64,000 nt of DNA from Dickeya dianthicola NCPPB 453 (GTDB lineage: Bacteria; Pseudomonadota; Gammaproteobacteria; Enterobacterales; Enterobacteriaceae): assembly GCF_000365305.1 (NCBI RefSeq), contig NZ_CM001841.1:4414046-4478045 (forward strand). Direction: 5' to 3'. Position numbers and translations under genes: made by a program. Under the pieces are notes generated by a model that was given only the letters and a program-made list of their open reading frames with translations, did no database searches and had not been told where the DNA came from. Positions within the stretch are counted from its first letter, which is position 1. The number at the start of each line of letters is the position of its first letter. Shown one piece after another: positions 18,095-27,001 of this stretch.

Positions 18095-18165
18095 AATCTG
18101 CTCCTGTTAATAACGCAAGGCGTCGTTTCATCAGGCTCCCCTGGCTTGATATTATCGGGAGAACA

Positions 18166-18211
18166 GGGTTGCCCCTCTCTTCTAAACATCAGAAGAGAAG
18201 AAAGGCAACCC
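18166..18211 (-). terminator. Strong hairpin between the secreted-protein gene and the paralogue array
   Basis: GGGTTGCC at 18166-18173 pairs with GGCAACCC at 18204-18211, with an inner stem TCTCTTCT/AGAAGAGA. It lies 10 bp after the 18222 stop. No U-tract follows on the - strand, so partial termination or an mRNA-stabilising stem is as likely as full termination. This would let the first gene be expressed at a different level from the exporter unit. Confidence 0.65.
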
Positions 18212-18221
18212 CAGGTGAGGA

Positions 18222-18692
18222 TTACTTCATCGTGAACTCAACGTTCCACGCATAGGTGGAAAAGTTCTGCGAAGTAATGGTGGCGTTACACACCGCACCA
18301 CCGCTTGCTTCAGCATTTTTGGTCCACTTCGGCGCTTTCAAAATCTTGCCGGTAAAAGCACCGCCGGGAATAATCGTGTTGATAAAGGTAGTGCTAAATA
18401 CGCAGGTCTTTCCACCGATGGTATAGCGCACCACAGCGGCGTTAGCATCAGGACTGATTGTGTTTTGTACTGTATAAGTAATCGAATTCTTAGCAGCTAC
18501 TTGAGTCGTAGGCTTCGGATTGGCAATGGCATTAGTACTGATTTCGTTGTTGGTGATCGGCTTATAAGTGGCGATTTCATCACCCAAATTTTTGAACGTA
18601 ATGCTCACCGCCGGCCCGGCATAGGCGGCTCCAGCCGCAGACATCATTACCGCAGCCATCACGACGCCCAGGATATTTTTTTTACTTAACAT
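18222..18692 (-). CDS. Sec-exported 156-aa beta-rich protein, unknown function
   Basis: Not recognised. I start it at ATG 18692, which has GGAA upstream; an in-frame ATG at 18707 has no ribosome site. Signal peptide MLSKKNILGVVMAAVMMSAAGAAYA with cleavage after AYA. The mature part is Thr/Asn/Ala/Ile-rich and probably all-beta. Two cysteines, in GGKTCVFS and GAVCNATITS, could form a disulfide. It ends NVEFTMK. Size and composition resemble small secreted or fimbrial-type proteins, but no pilin motif is visible. It is the first gene on the - strand ahead of the paralogue array and exporter, so it may be the periplasmic cargo of the pump or an unrelated secreted factor. Confidence 0.8.
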   Translation of the reverse strand: MLSKKNILGVVMAAVMMSAAGAAYAGPAVSITFKNLGDEIATYKPITNNEISTNAIANPKPTTQVAAKNSITYTVQNTISPDANAAVVRYTIGGKTCVFSTTFINTIIPGGAFTGKILKAPKWTKNAEASGGAVCNATITSQNFSTYAWNVEFTMK

Positions 18693-18707
18693 ATTAATAA
18701 TTTCCAT

Positions 18708-19187
18708 GTGTTGACATTATCTTTGTCACAGAGCGGCGCTAATGCCCGCTCTGCCCGGTCTACAGCACCTGCTGTAAATCCTTTCCAGTCACTTTGCAGC
18801 CCTTGTCTTCCCTGAAGAACACGTTGGATCACGCAAAGTCCCTTTAAGTCATCAACAATAAAACGCTGAAGAGGTTAACGACCAACACAACGAAAACTTT
18901 AATTTAATTTATGAATTAATGGTTGTACTAATACCCGCTGGGGCATGAACACTCGTGTCACAGGTGGCGGGTGCAAGACCACCGGATGGCGATAACGTAT
19001 AGCCATATGGGTGGTTTAATATGACGGTAAATCATCACACGCTGCTGGAAAGTGGGCGATAGCAACGATCCGGCTCGCAACAAGTCATTAAATCCGCAAT
19101 AAGTAACATATTGTCTCTATGATTAAGCAATCAATTAAAATACAATTTATGTAAGTGTATTTTAATTACGGGAATCAAGGGTCAGGC
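18708..19187. other. Divergent intergenic region (480 bp)
   Basis: Separates the - strand secreted-protein gene from the + strand sulfotransferase gene. It is AT-rich toward both starts and presumably holds both promoters. Around 18940-18995 there is a short GC-rich stretch with weak complementarity. I see no open frame worth calling. Confidence 0.5.
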
Positions 19188-20513
19188 ATGCCTCGTATTG
19201 TTTTTCATCATATTGATAAGTGCGCAGGCACATCACTGCTAAAATATTTGCAAAATTTTTTTCCGTCCGATGAGTGTATTTATTTAGAAGAACACGCCGA
19301 TTGGATGAGCGCCGGTGATATTGAGCTTGACCCAAATCAGCTGGCACGAGCGCGTTTTATTCATGAGCCATTCGGTAGCCGGATTTGGCCAGATCACATA
19401 TCGAATGCCGCGACGTTGTGCTTTCTACGAAATCCGCTGGACAGGCTGGTCTCTAACTGGTGGATGGTGCATCGCTGGACAGACGAAGAAGCAGCCAATT
19501 TTCCTGATGGCAGACTGATCCGTGATTTGGCCCGCAATAATCCGGCGTTATTCTTTTCTTCCCACCATCCGCAATGCCAATACCTTAATTGGAACCGGAT
19601 CAGCCGCCATCTGGCATGCGCGCCCCACGAATTCCGGGAAGCCTGGCAAACGGATTCTCTCGATAGTAAGGATTTTCGCGCGTTAATCCGGCAACGGGCG
19701 GAGAAAACGCTGCGCTCACTGTCTTTTATCGGCTTCCAGGAGGATTTTGAGCGTTCGCTATCCGCGCTGCAATTATGGCTGGCTCTTCCTCCCGACCAGC
19801 CGCAGCCGCTCAATATCCACGTCAGTAAACAGCAAAAGCCGAGCTTAAGCGAAGAGGCGATGGCAGCTGCCAGTCAGCTGATTGATCTCGACCAGGAAAT
19901 CGTTGCTATTGCCCGTGAACTCTACGATGAACAAATGGCGCGTTTCCAGGCGACCTATGGCGTGGATTTTGCCAGCGCGGCTGAAAATAACTACCGCAAC
20001 GCCTTGATTCGCCCGGCTGGCTGGACCGTTGTGGACATGTCACAACCATTAAACGGCACAGGGTGGCACTGCCGTGAGCGCAATGAACACAAATTCAGCT
20101 GCTGGATTGGCCCGACGCCGACGGCAACCATCGATATTCCATTCCGTAAAGACCGGGATCTTCTGGTGAGATTCAGGGTCACGAACATACTGTCTGTCCG
20201 CCAGGTCGACGAACTCACATTGAAGATCGATGACTACGCCGCGACCCTACATCGATGGTCAGAAAGCACGTTCGTTGTGGTTTTTGATGCGCTCATACCG
20301 CAGCAAGAACTCAACCACGCTAACGGCATTCTGCACCTGACGATTGACTGTGCCGAAACGATTACCATGACCACGCCAGACGATGGTCGTCAGCTCGGCC
20401 TTGAGATCTGTGAGATTGAAGTCGGTCCATCGGATGCCTTCATACTCCAGTCACCGGGTACGCCTGCTATCTCGCTCGGTCTGCGAGGAATCGCTTCCAG
20501 CAGGAATAATTGA
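19188..20513 (+). CDS. Sulfotransferase-family protein
   Basis: 441 aa from ATG 19188 (preceded by GGGTCAGG); a GTG at 19155 is in frame. The 5' phosphosulfate-binding loop appears as FHHIDKCAGTSLLKYL, close to the usual H(I/V)PKtAGTS. The 3' loop appears as CFLRNPLDRLVSNWW. These mark the PAPS-dependent carbohydrate sulfotransferase superfamily (residues 1-260). The last about 150 residues are unlike known sulfotransferases and look beta-rich, perhaps a carbohydrate-binding or structural extension. GC is lower than in the backbone, and the following genes (acyltransferase, methyltransferase) also fit surface-glycan modification. The acceptor is unknown. Confidence 0.75.
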   Translation: MPRIVFHHIDKCAGTSLLKYLQNFFPSDECIYLEEHADWMSAGDIELDPNQLARARFIHEPFGSRIWPDHISNAATLCFLRNPLDRLVSNWWMVHRWTDEEAANFPDGRLIRDLARNNPALFFSSHHPQCQYLNWNRISRHLACAPHEFREAWQTDSLDSKDFRALIRQRAEKTLRSLSFIGFQEDFERSLSALQLWLALPPDQPQPLNIHVSKQQKPSLSEEAMAAASQLIDLDQEIVAIARELYDEQMARFQATYGVDFASAAENNYRNALIRPAGWTVVDMSQPLNGTGWHCRERNEHKFSCWIGPTPTATIDIPFRKDRDLLVRFRVTNILSVRQVDELTLKIDDYAATLHRWSESTFVVVFDALIPQQELNHANGILHLTIDCAETITMTTPDDGRQLGLEICEIEVGPSDAFILQSPGTPAISLGLRGIASSRNN

Positions 20514-20911
20514 TGTAATAGCACCTTCACACCAACAGAAACCCATGCTGTCTGCTCTTTCGCTATATGATAATGAAGGGGAACAACATGGCTGCCGCTC
20601 CAATGTCAGCAACACTGATATAAGACCGCAAAGCGGTCATTACGCGGTGTTGTTGACACCAACAGACCACCTGTTCTGCAAATGGGCAAACAGTGCATCT
20701 TTTTAATTCAATATCGAATTTTTTTCTCATTGAGCATTCGCACACAATCATCAATAGAGCGATACTATATAGGAAGTTATTCTGGTAATGTAATTAGCGT
20801 CGAAAAAGTCGGTAGTTGGCAATAAATTGATGATGCTCAGTTCGAAAATCGCCTGATTAATCACTTCCAGTTACATGAACGCAATACAGCTCACAAGACC
20901 TATCTATAACA
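20514..20911. other. Intergenic region (398 bp) with a possible decayed gene tail
   Basis: No intact gene. From 20799 to 20909 one frame reads like protein sequence (FENRLINHFQLHERN) but is broken by a stop at its eighth-ninth codon and has no start. It may be the remains of a gene lost when the acyltransferase locus arrived. Low confidence. Confidence 0.35.
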
Positions 20912-22040
20912 ATGAAAAGACAATACAGTTTAGATTTAGCCCGTTTGGTGGCCGCCTATTTTGTGTTATTTGGTCATTTTGTGCTGAGCGGCACATTTGA
21001 TGAGACATCACGAACCTGGGTTGGAAGCACAGAAGCACTCCCTCTGTTAGATAAATCTAGCCAGTCACTATGGATGTTCGACATATATCTGCTGGAACAC
21101 GGGAGCGGCAACTGCAATTTGGGGCGTTGCATTATTTTTCCTGATTAGTGGATGGGTTGTCCCCCCGATGTTATCCAGATATTCGCGCAAGCAGTTTTTG
21201 ATCAATCGATTCTTTCGTATTTTCCCAATGCTTATCGCTGCGGTTATCGTCGCCGCAGCCATTCAATATCAATTTGGTGATCATCTTTCGCTTAGTATTG
21301 GCAATGTTCTCTCAACAATGATGTTAACCAATCAGTTTACAGGTTATCCTCTGACATTGGGAGTTGTCTGGACCTTAATGATCGAGTTCAAATTCTACCT
21401 ATTAATCACATTTTTGGGGCGTATTAACTGTGCAAAAATATTATGTGCCTCTGCAGTGATATTAACACTATTATTCTTGCAGATTGGACTGGTAAGAAAT
21501 GGAGCATACTCCACTTCACCGCAAACGATGAAGGTAGTGAACTCAATAATTCATGATTTTGGTTTTATGCTTTTTATGTTATGTGGTTCGGCATTATGGA
21601 TAATAATCAATCATTCAGAAAGGCGTCTGGTGGGTGCAGTAACACTACTGTTAACTCTCATCGTTTATAATATCTATCGGTATTTATGCATTAATAAAAT
21701 GGGAATTCATCTTTCTCAAGACATTAATTTTTCGACGCAATTAATTGTTTCTTTAATATTTGGATTATGTCTTCTCGTTCAAAAATATTTTCCCTATGAG
21801 AACGTTGTAACCCGTACAGTGTGTGTATTGTCTAACGTTACCTATTCGCTCTACTTGCTGCATGTAAGCCTAGGTTTCTTTTTATTATCAAGACTAAGAC
21901 ATGTAATCGACAACCAATATTTATTATTGGCAGTAGTGACGATTTTTGTCACTTTAATTTCATCGGTAACATATCGATTTATTGAAGCACCGGGAAATTC
22001 AATCGGAAAAAAATTACAGCTACGTCTGAAAATTGATTAA
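20912..22040 (+). pseudogene. Acyltransferase-3 family membrane O-acyltransferase, frameshifted
   Basis: Two frames together make one acyltransferase-3 protein. Frame one (20912-21148) starts MKRQYSLDLARLVAAYFVLF, including the catalytic-type His in FGHF. It then leaves the family at LLEHGSGN. The second frame continues GAATAIWGVALFFLISGW, then RKQFLINRFFRIFPML and about eight more TMs to 22040. Removing one G from the GGG at 21101-21103 restores a single frame of about 375 aa, so this is a one-base insertion or a sequencing error. Such enzymes acylate O-antigen or other surface sugars. A start at 21168 for the second part would lack the catalytic N-terminus. Confidence 0.8.
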
Positions 22041-22628
22041 ATTTATATTGACCGCTTCAAACCTCCTGTAGCCGTGATTATCCGTAATCAGTCTGATTCA
22101 GTCCATCACCATGAACGGGGTTTTCCGGTCAAAACAGATTTTGTTACTGTGAGTATCAGCACATTAAAAAATGTATCCCCCCAGAGGGTTTCACCTTATC
22201 CAGCATTACTGCGGAATAAAATATCTTACTGAAAAAATCTTCACGCAACAGATTAAACGTAACTATACCCTAAATAATTCGAGTTGCGGGAAGGCGGCGA
22301 CTCAGTGCGTCGGCCCGACAGGGTAAGGCTCATTGAGCCTTGTAACGCCGAATCCCCGGTCACTTACTCAAGTAAGTGACCGGGGTGAGCAAGGAAAGCC
22401 AACGTACCTGCAACGTGAAGTATGACGGGTATATATGACACTAAAAACATATTAACAGGCTGACCTGTAGCACTATGTAGCTTCCTGCTCCATCAACACA
22501 TTGGAAATTATTATCATACTTATTAAGAATTTCTTTTATGAACACATTACTTGAAATTACCTATAGAGAAGAACTATGATTCACCAAGGTAAATTACCCT
22601 CAAGCATGACAAACAATTAAGGAAAAAT
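22041..22628. other. AT-rich intergenic region containing a MITE-like repeat
   Basis: 588 bp without a gene between the acyltransferase pseudogene and the methyltransferase gene. It carries the repeat listed separately at 22264-22433. The rest is AT-rich; the last 120 bp should contain the methyltransferase promoter. AAGGAAAAAT precedes its ATG. Confidence 0.6.
22264..22433. repeat. MITE-like enterobacterial intergenic repeat, copy 1
   Basis: 170-bp element bounded by the inverted ends TATACCC and GGGTATA, beginning TATACCCTAAATAATTCG. It has an internal 15-bp perfect palindrome arm pair at 22354-22368 and 22371-22385. A related copy with the same ends and opening lies at 43967-44116. I recall this opening from many Dickeya, Pectobacterium and Serratia intergenic regions. 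Non-autonomous, no coding capacity. Confidence 0.85.
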
Positions 22629-23690
22629 ATGTTAATATTAATAAAAATCAGAGAGTTATTATTTAAAGCAATCGGACTAAATAGAATACACGCCGATATA
22701 AATGAATTACACTCAGAAATTCGCCGGAATAATATAGAGCTTGGTGAAATACGTTCATCAATTAATGAATTAACTTGCAAGATGCATAAAACACCAACTC
22801 ATAGTAGTGAAATTGATCAATTAGAATTGCTTGATAATTTGATTCAAAAAAGACTTGATGAAAAATTGAGTTTTTATTTTCGATGGCGACTCCCTATCCA
22901 ATTTAGCGAAAATGGGCAAACCTTTATTCATACAAATGATGGTCATCGGCTATTTGTTGATCCAAAAGAGCCATTTATGACCTTACACTTGCTTGAACAT
23001 GGTGAATGGGAAACACCTGTACGCAGAGAACTCCAACGATTACTTACCCCTAATAGTACGTTTATTGATGTTGGAGCCAACATCGGATTGCATACAATAT
23101 ATGCTACTGCATTGATTGGTGAAACCGGTCGTATCATTGCACTAGAACCACATCCAGTTACACGAGAACTTCTGAGAAAAAACCTCGAAATAAATGGTCT
23201 GTTGGATCGCGTAACGATATCTCCACTAGCAATCTCAAATGAAGATAATAGCACCGTATTCTTTGAGTACTTTACTGAGCATCCTGCTATGTCAGGGCTA
23301 AAAATATCAAAAGAAATACTGGAAAAATTCAACGGAACAATAGAACAAACGGAGGTGAATACCATTACAATTGACACGTTAATATCTCATTATGACATCA
23401 TTCCTGATTTAATAAAAATAGATGTGGAAGGCTTTGAATTCTCCGTTCTTGAAGGGTGCAAAAAAACCATTCAAAACTATCCTCAGGTCCGGTTCCTAAT
23501 GGAATATGAAAAAGTCATGGCGGAATCTGTAATGAGACCCGGTATTGGTTCTGAGATTGCCAGCTTCTTTGAATCCAAGGGATTTCATGTGTATCGTGTC
23601 GATGCAAATGAATTGTATCCAATGAGTTACGCAGAGTTCTCAAACGATTCGCGCGGAGATTACGTATTTTCTCGTCAATCATGCCTCTAA
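22629..23690 (+). CDS. FkbM-type SAM-dependent methyltransferase with N-terminal coiled coil
   Basis: 353 aa. Residues about 1-75 form a Leu/Ile/Glu-rich coiled coil (INELHSEIRRNNIELGEIRS). The C-terminal about 230 residues carry the FkbM fold: SAM motif I FIDVGANIGLHTIYATALIG (FIDVGANIG), motif II with the acidic ALEPHP, the LIKIDVEGFEFSVLEG motif, and MEYE. Family members O-methylate sugars or polyketides, often in surface-polysaccharide loci. GC is low, as in the two genes upstream. An acceptor cannot be assigned. Confidence 0.85.
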   Translation: MLILIKIRELLFKAIGLNRIHADINELHSEIRRNNIELGEIRSSINELTCKMHKTPTHSSEIDQLELLDNLIQKRLDEKLSFYFRWRLPIQFSENGQTFIHTNDGHRLFVDPKEPFMTLHLLEHGEWETPVRRELQRLLTPNSTFIDVGANIGLHTIYATALIGETGRIIALEPHPVTRELLRKNLEINGLLDRVTISPLAISNEDNSTVFFEYFTEHPAMSGLKISKEILEKFNGTIEQTEVNTITIDTLISHYDIIPDLIKIDVEGFEFSVLEGCKKTIQNYPQVRFLMEYEKVMAESVMRPGIGSEIASFFESKGFHVYRVDANELYPMSYAEFSNDSRGDYVFSRQSCL

Positions 23691-23925
23691 ATAGAGACAA
23701 AAAATAATAGGCTGAGTCCCTAATTGCTTGACCGATGAAAATCGTACAATACTGATACGCACCGCCATTGAACACGCACGAAATCAGTTCAAAAAGAATG
23801 AAATTAACGAATTTTTTCATTATCAATCAGTAAAAATGAATTGAAGGACACAGCATAGCAGCGAAAATATTGTTCCTGCTGACGTTAACGCCATACCGAA
23901 ACCCGGTATGGCGTTCATCCTGCGT
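23691..23925. other. Intergenic region with a convergent-gene hairpin
   Basis: Lies between the convergent methyltransferase and D-aminopeptidase genes. A perfect 11-bp stem, AACGCCATACC at 23887-23897 with GGTATGGCGTT at 23905-23915, sits 11 bp past the D-aminopeptidase stop. It could serve as a terminator for either direction, although no long U-tract follows. Confidence 0.6.
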
Positions 23926-25437
23926 TCACCCGCGCAGATACCGCACCACCCGGCTGCGATTAAGCCACAGCGTCAGAGAGCCGTCTTGCACCCACAGCGA
24001 GAAGCGTTTTTCCCACGGGCCGTCCTGCACCGTGGCGAGCGCGCGGCCATTGCCGAGCGATTGCAGAGAACCGGCGATCGCCGCCGGGCCGAGCCCCATC
24101 ACGATGCGATCGCCGTCAATCACCAGTTCGCTGCGGGTGTCCGGCCAGTGCCAGCGGCCTTGCAGCTGCGTCATGCTGCTGTCAGCCTCCACCGGCAGAA
24201 AGCAGCACGGCGCGTGGCCGATTTCCCCGTCGATCGCCATGCCGTTCTGCCTAAGCGTCATCGGCAGATGGCTGGACAACGACACCGCCGCGCCCGGTTC
24301 CTCGCTGCGGTACAGCGTTTCGGTCGCACCCAGCCAGCAGGCGCCCGGCCCTTTCACTTCCAGCCAGTGCCCGCCCTGCTCCGCCGCGTACAGCCCCGGC
24401 GTCAGGTCATGCCCGCGCGTTGGCAGCGGCTGGTTCAGCAAGGCGGACATCACCCGCAGCACGCTGTCGTAAGTGGCGACATCCTCCCGGTTGGCGACCA
24501 GCGCTACCCCCGCCTGCGATACCGGGTCGAGCAGGAAGTAACTCTTGTAGCCCGCATGGGAGCCGCCGTGCCCCACCAGCAGCGCGTCGCCGAGACGGCT
24601 GTGCGCCATGCCCAGCCCATAACCGGTGACGCGGCCGTCGCGCAGGCAACGCGGCTGGGACAGACGCGCCAGTACGCCTTCGCCCGGCCCCTGATTCATT
24701 AACAGCGATTGCAGCCAGACCGTCAGGTCATGCACGCTGCCGGTAACGCAGCCGGAGGTGGACAGATGCAGCCCGGCGCAGGATAACTGCCAGCCCTGCG
24801 GCGATCGCCAGTAGCCCGGCACCAATCCGGGCACGATATCAAACCAGGTTTCCGGCGCGCTGAGTGCAATCCCCAGCGGCTGGCTGATGTGCCGGTACAG
24901 CAGGTCGGCAAAATAAATACCTTTGGCTTTCAACGCTTCTTCCACCAGCCGGTAGCCGGTGTTGGTATAGGAGATCTCGCTGCCCGCCGGGTAGTTCAGC
25001 TCGCCGTTATCCGCCAGAAACGCCAGCAGGCTGTCGGCCGAGGTGGCGTTGTACACCGATAACCCCAGCAGCGACAGGCTCTCGCGCACATCGGGCAGGC
25101 CGGAGGTCATATCCAGCGCCTGCCCGACCGTCACCTGACCGTTTTCGCCGGTCAATTGCGGCAGATGTTGATCGAGACGGTCGGTCAACGCCAGCGCCTG
25201 ACCGGCGGCTCCCGTCACCAGCGAGGCGAACAGATGCTTGGTGACCGAAGCGAAACGCACCACGCTCTGGGGGGTGAATGGGGTGTGCTGCGCCAGATCC
25301 GCCAGCCCGCCGCAACAGGCGGCGCGGATCTGCTCGCCGTCGAACAGGGTAATCGCGCCGCCCGGCTCGCCGGGTTGATTCCAGGATTGGGCGATCGCGC
25401 GCGCCTCATCAATGGCTCGCTGCCAGTGTAATGTCAT
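23926..25437 (-). CDS. D-aminopeptidase of the DAP type (S12 serine hydrolase)
   Basis: 503 aa from ATG 25437, which overlaps the stop of the upstream ATPase gene; the frame is open further upstream without support. Penicillin-binding-type active site: SVTK at Ser64-Lys67 and YTN at Tyr157-Asn159, spaced as in Ochrobactrum D-aminopeptidase DAP (Ser62/Lys65/Tyr153). GHGGSHAGYKS comes later. About 170 extra C-terminal residues match the two beta-barrel domains of DAP. Such enzymes release N-terminal D-residues from peptides. No signal peptide, so it acts on imported peptides. Last gene of the second peptide-transport operon. A beta-lactamase or esterase role is less likely given the length and context. 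Confidence 0.85.
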   Translation of the reverse strand: MTLHWQRAIDEARAIAQSWNQPGEPGGAITLFDGEQIRAACCGGLADLAQHTPFTPQSVVRFASVTKHLFASLVTGAAGQALALTDRLDQHLPQLTGENGQVTVGQALDMTSGLPDVRESLSLLGLSVYNATSADSLLAFLADNGELNYPAGSEISYTNTGYRLVEEALKAKGIYFADLLYRHISQPLGIALSAPETWFDIVPGLVPGYWRSPQGWQLSCAGLHLSTSGCVTGSVHDLTVWLQSLLMNQGPGEGVLARLSQPRCLRDGRVTGYGLGMAHSRLGDALLVGHGGSHAGYKSYFLLDPVSQAGVALVANREDVATYDSVLRVMSALLNQPLPTRGHDLTPGLYAAEQGGHWLEVKGPGACWLGATETLYRSEEPGAAVSLSSHLPMTLRQNGMAIDGEIGHAPCCFLPVEADSSMTQLQGRWHWPDTRSELVIDGDRIVMGLGPAAIAGSLQSLGNGRALATVQDGPWEKRFSLWVQDGSLTLWLNRSRVVRYLRG

Positions 25438-26174
25438 GCCGGTTCCTCCAGCGTCATGCTTAAATCGTACAGTTCCGCGGTGTGGGGATGGTGCAGATTG
25501 CGCGCACGCAAATGCTCCACGCTGAGCTGCTCCACCATTTCGCCATGCTGCATCACGCCGACGCGCCGGCACAGATGGGACACCACCGCCAGATTATGGC
25601 TGACCATAATATAGGTGAGCCTACGCGCCTGGCGCAGGTCTGTCAGCAGGTTGAGGATTTCCGCCTGCACCGACACATCCAGCGCCGAGGTCGGTTCATC
25701 CAGCAGCAGTACTTCCGGCTCGGCGATCAGCGCGCGGGCTATCGCCACCCGCTGGCGCTGGCCGCCGGAGAGCTGATGAGGAAAGCGAAAGCGCGCCGCG
25801 GCGGGCAAGCCCACCTCCGCAAGCGCCTGGGTAATGCGCTGCTCGGCACGATCAAACCGATGCACCAGCAGCGGTTCATGCAAAATACGATCGATGGTTT
25901 GGCGTGGATGCAGCGATCCATACGGATCCTGAAACACCATTTGCACCTGGCGGAAAAAGCTGCGATCCCGCCGTGCCGACTGCGCCATGCCGCCAAACTC
26001 GATGCGGCCCTGCCACTGGGTATTCAACCCGGCCAGCGCGCGCAGAATAGTCGACTTGCCGGAACCGCTTTCGCCCACCATGCCGAAGCTGTCGCCGCTC
26101 TCCAGCACGAAAGACACCCCTTTCACCACCTCGACGCCGCCAAAGGCGATACGCAGGTTTTCAACGTTAATCAT
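25434..26174 (-). CDS. Peptide ABC importer ATPase (DppF type)
   Basis: 246 aa. Walker [25 protein letters not shown] (the DppF-family Q-loop), LSGGQRQRVAIARALI and Walker [13 protein letters not shown] are all present, with the switch His in MVSHNL. It lacks the C-terminal oligopeptide-transporter tail, so it is shorter than E. coli DppF. Start ATG 26174 shares a base with the previous stop, and its own stop overlaps the D-aminopeptidase start. Pairs with the next-upstream ATPase. Confidence 0.92.
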   Translation of the reverse strand: MINVENLRIAFGGVEVVKGVSFVLESGDSFGMVGESGSGKSTILRALAGLNTQWQGRIEFGGMAQSARRDRSFFRQVQMVFQDPYGSLHPRQTIDRILHEPLLVHRFDRAEQRITQALAEVGLPAAARFRFPHQLSGGQRQRVAIARALIAEPEVLLLDEPTSALDVSVQAEILNLLTDLRQARRLTYIMVSHNLAVVSHLCRRVGVMQHGEMVEQLSVEHLRARNLHHPHTAELYDLSMTLEEPA

Positions 26175-27001
26175 CAGCTTCTCCAGGACGGATCGCGCTG
26201 CAACACCGGCAGTCTATCGCGCGCGTGTTTCAGCGACGGCAGGCAGGCCAGCAGCCCTTGGGTATACGGATGCCGCGCCTGTAGCAGTTCGCTGGCCTGC
26301 AACATTTCGACGATCCGCCCGGCGTACATCACCGCCACCCGATCGCAGAAATGCGACACCAGCGGCAGATCGTGACTGATCAGGATCAACCCCATGCCGC
26401 GCTGCGACACCAGATCGTCGATCAGGCACAGGATCTCCGCCTGCACGGTGGCATCCAGCGCCGAGGTCGGTTCATCGGCAATCAGCAGTTCCGGGTCGGG
26501 CGCCAGCATCATGGCGATCATCACCCGTTGCCCCATGCCGCCCGACACTTCATGCGGATAACATTTCGCCACCCGCTGCGGGTCGCGAATGCGTACCTGA
26601 TTCAGCAGATCGATGGCGGCGTCCATCGCCGCGCGGCGGCTGCCGCCTTTGTGCTCGCGCCAGGCTTCCGCCACCTGCTGGCCGATGGTCATCACCGGGT
26701 TCAGCGAATATTTCGGGTCCTGCAGGATAAAGCCGACCCGTTTGCCGCGAATCTGCCGCAGCGTTTTCTCGCTGGCGCCGCGCAGGTCGATGCCGTCAAA
26801 ACTCAGTTTGTCGGCCTGAATGCGGGCGCTGCCCGGCAGCAGTTGCATCAGGCTGCGGGCGGTCAGCGATTTGCCGGAGCCGCTTTCGCCGACGATGGCG
26901 AATTTTTCCTTGCCGACGCTGAAGCTGACGCCGCGCACCGCCTCAAACGTTTCCGTCCGGGTGGCGAACGCGATACGGAGGTTCTCAATTTCCACCAGCA
27001 T
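26174..27001 (-). CDS. Peptide ABC importer ATPase (DppD type)
   Basis: 275 aa. Walker [26 protein letters not shown], signature [15 protein letters not shown] and Walker [13 protein letters not shown]. The signature has Gly-Gln after GGM where relatives have Arg-Gln. Located directly after the permease gene with no gap. Forms the ATPase heterodimer with the DppF-type protein. Cytosolic face of the inner membrane. Confidence 0.92.
   Translation of the reverse strand: MLVEIENLRIAFATRTETFEAVRGVSFSVGKEKFAIVGESGSGKSLTARSLMQLLPGSARIQADKLSFDGIDLRGASEKTLRQIRGKRVGFILQDPKYSLNPVMTIGQQVAEAWREHKGGSRRAAMDAAIDLLNQVRIRDPQRVAKCYPHEVSGGMGQRVMIAMMLAPDPELLIADEPTSALDATVQAEILCLIDDLVSQRGMGLILISHDLPLVSHFCDRVAVMYAGRIVEMLQASELLQARHPYTQGLLACLPSLKHARDRLPVLQRDPSWRS

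Noticed and set aside
20383-20706. 107-codon frame overlapping the sulfotransferase end
   Set aside because: Starts inside the sulfotransferase gene and shows no family features; likely a shadow plus intergenic sequence.
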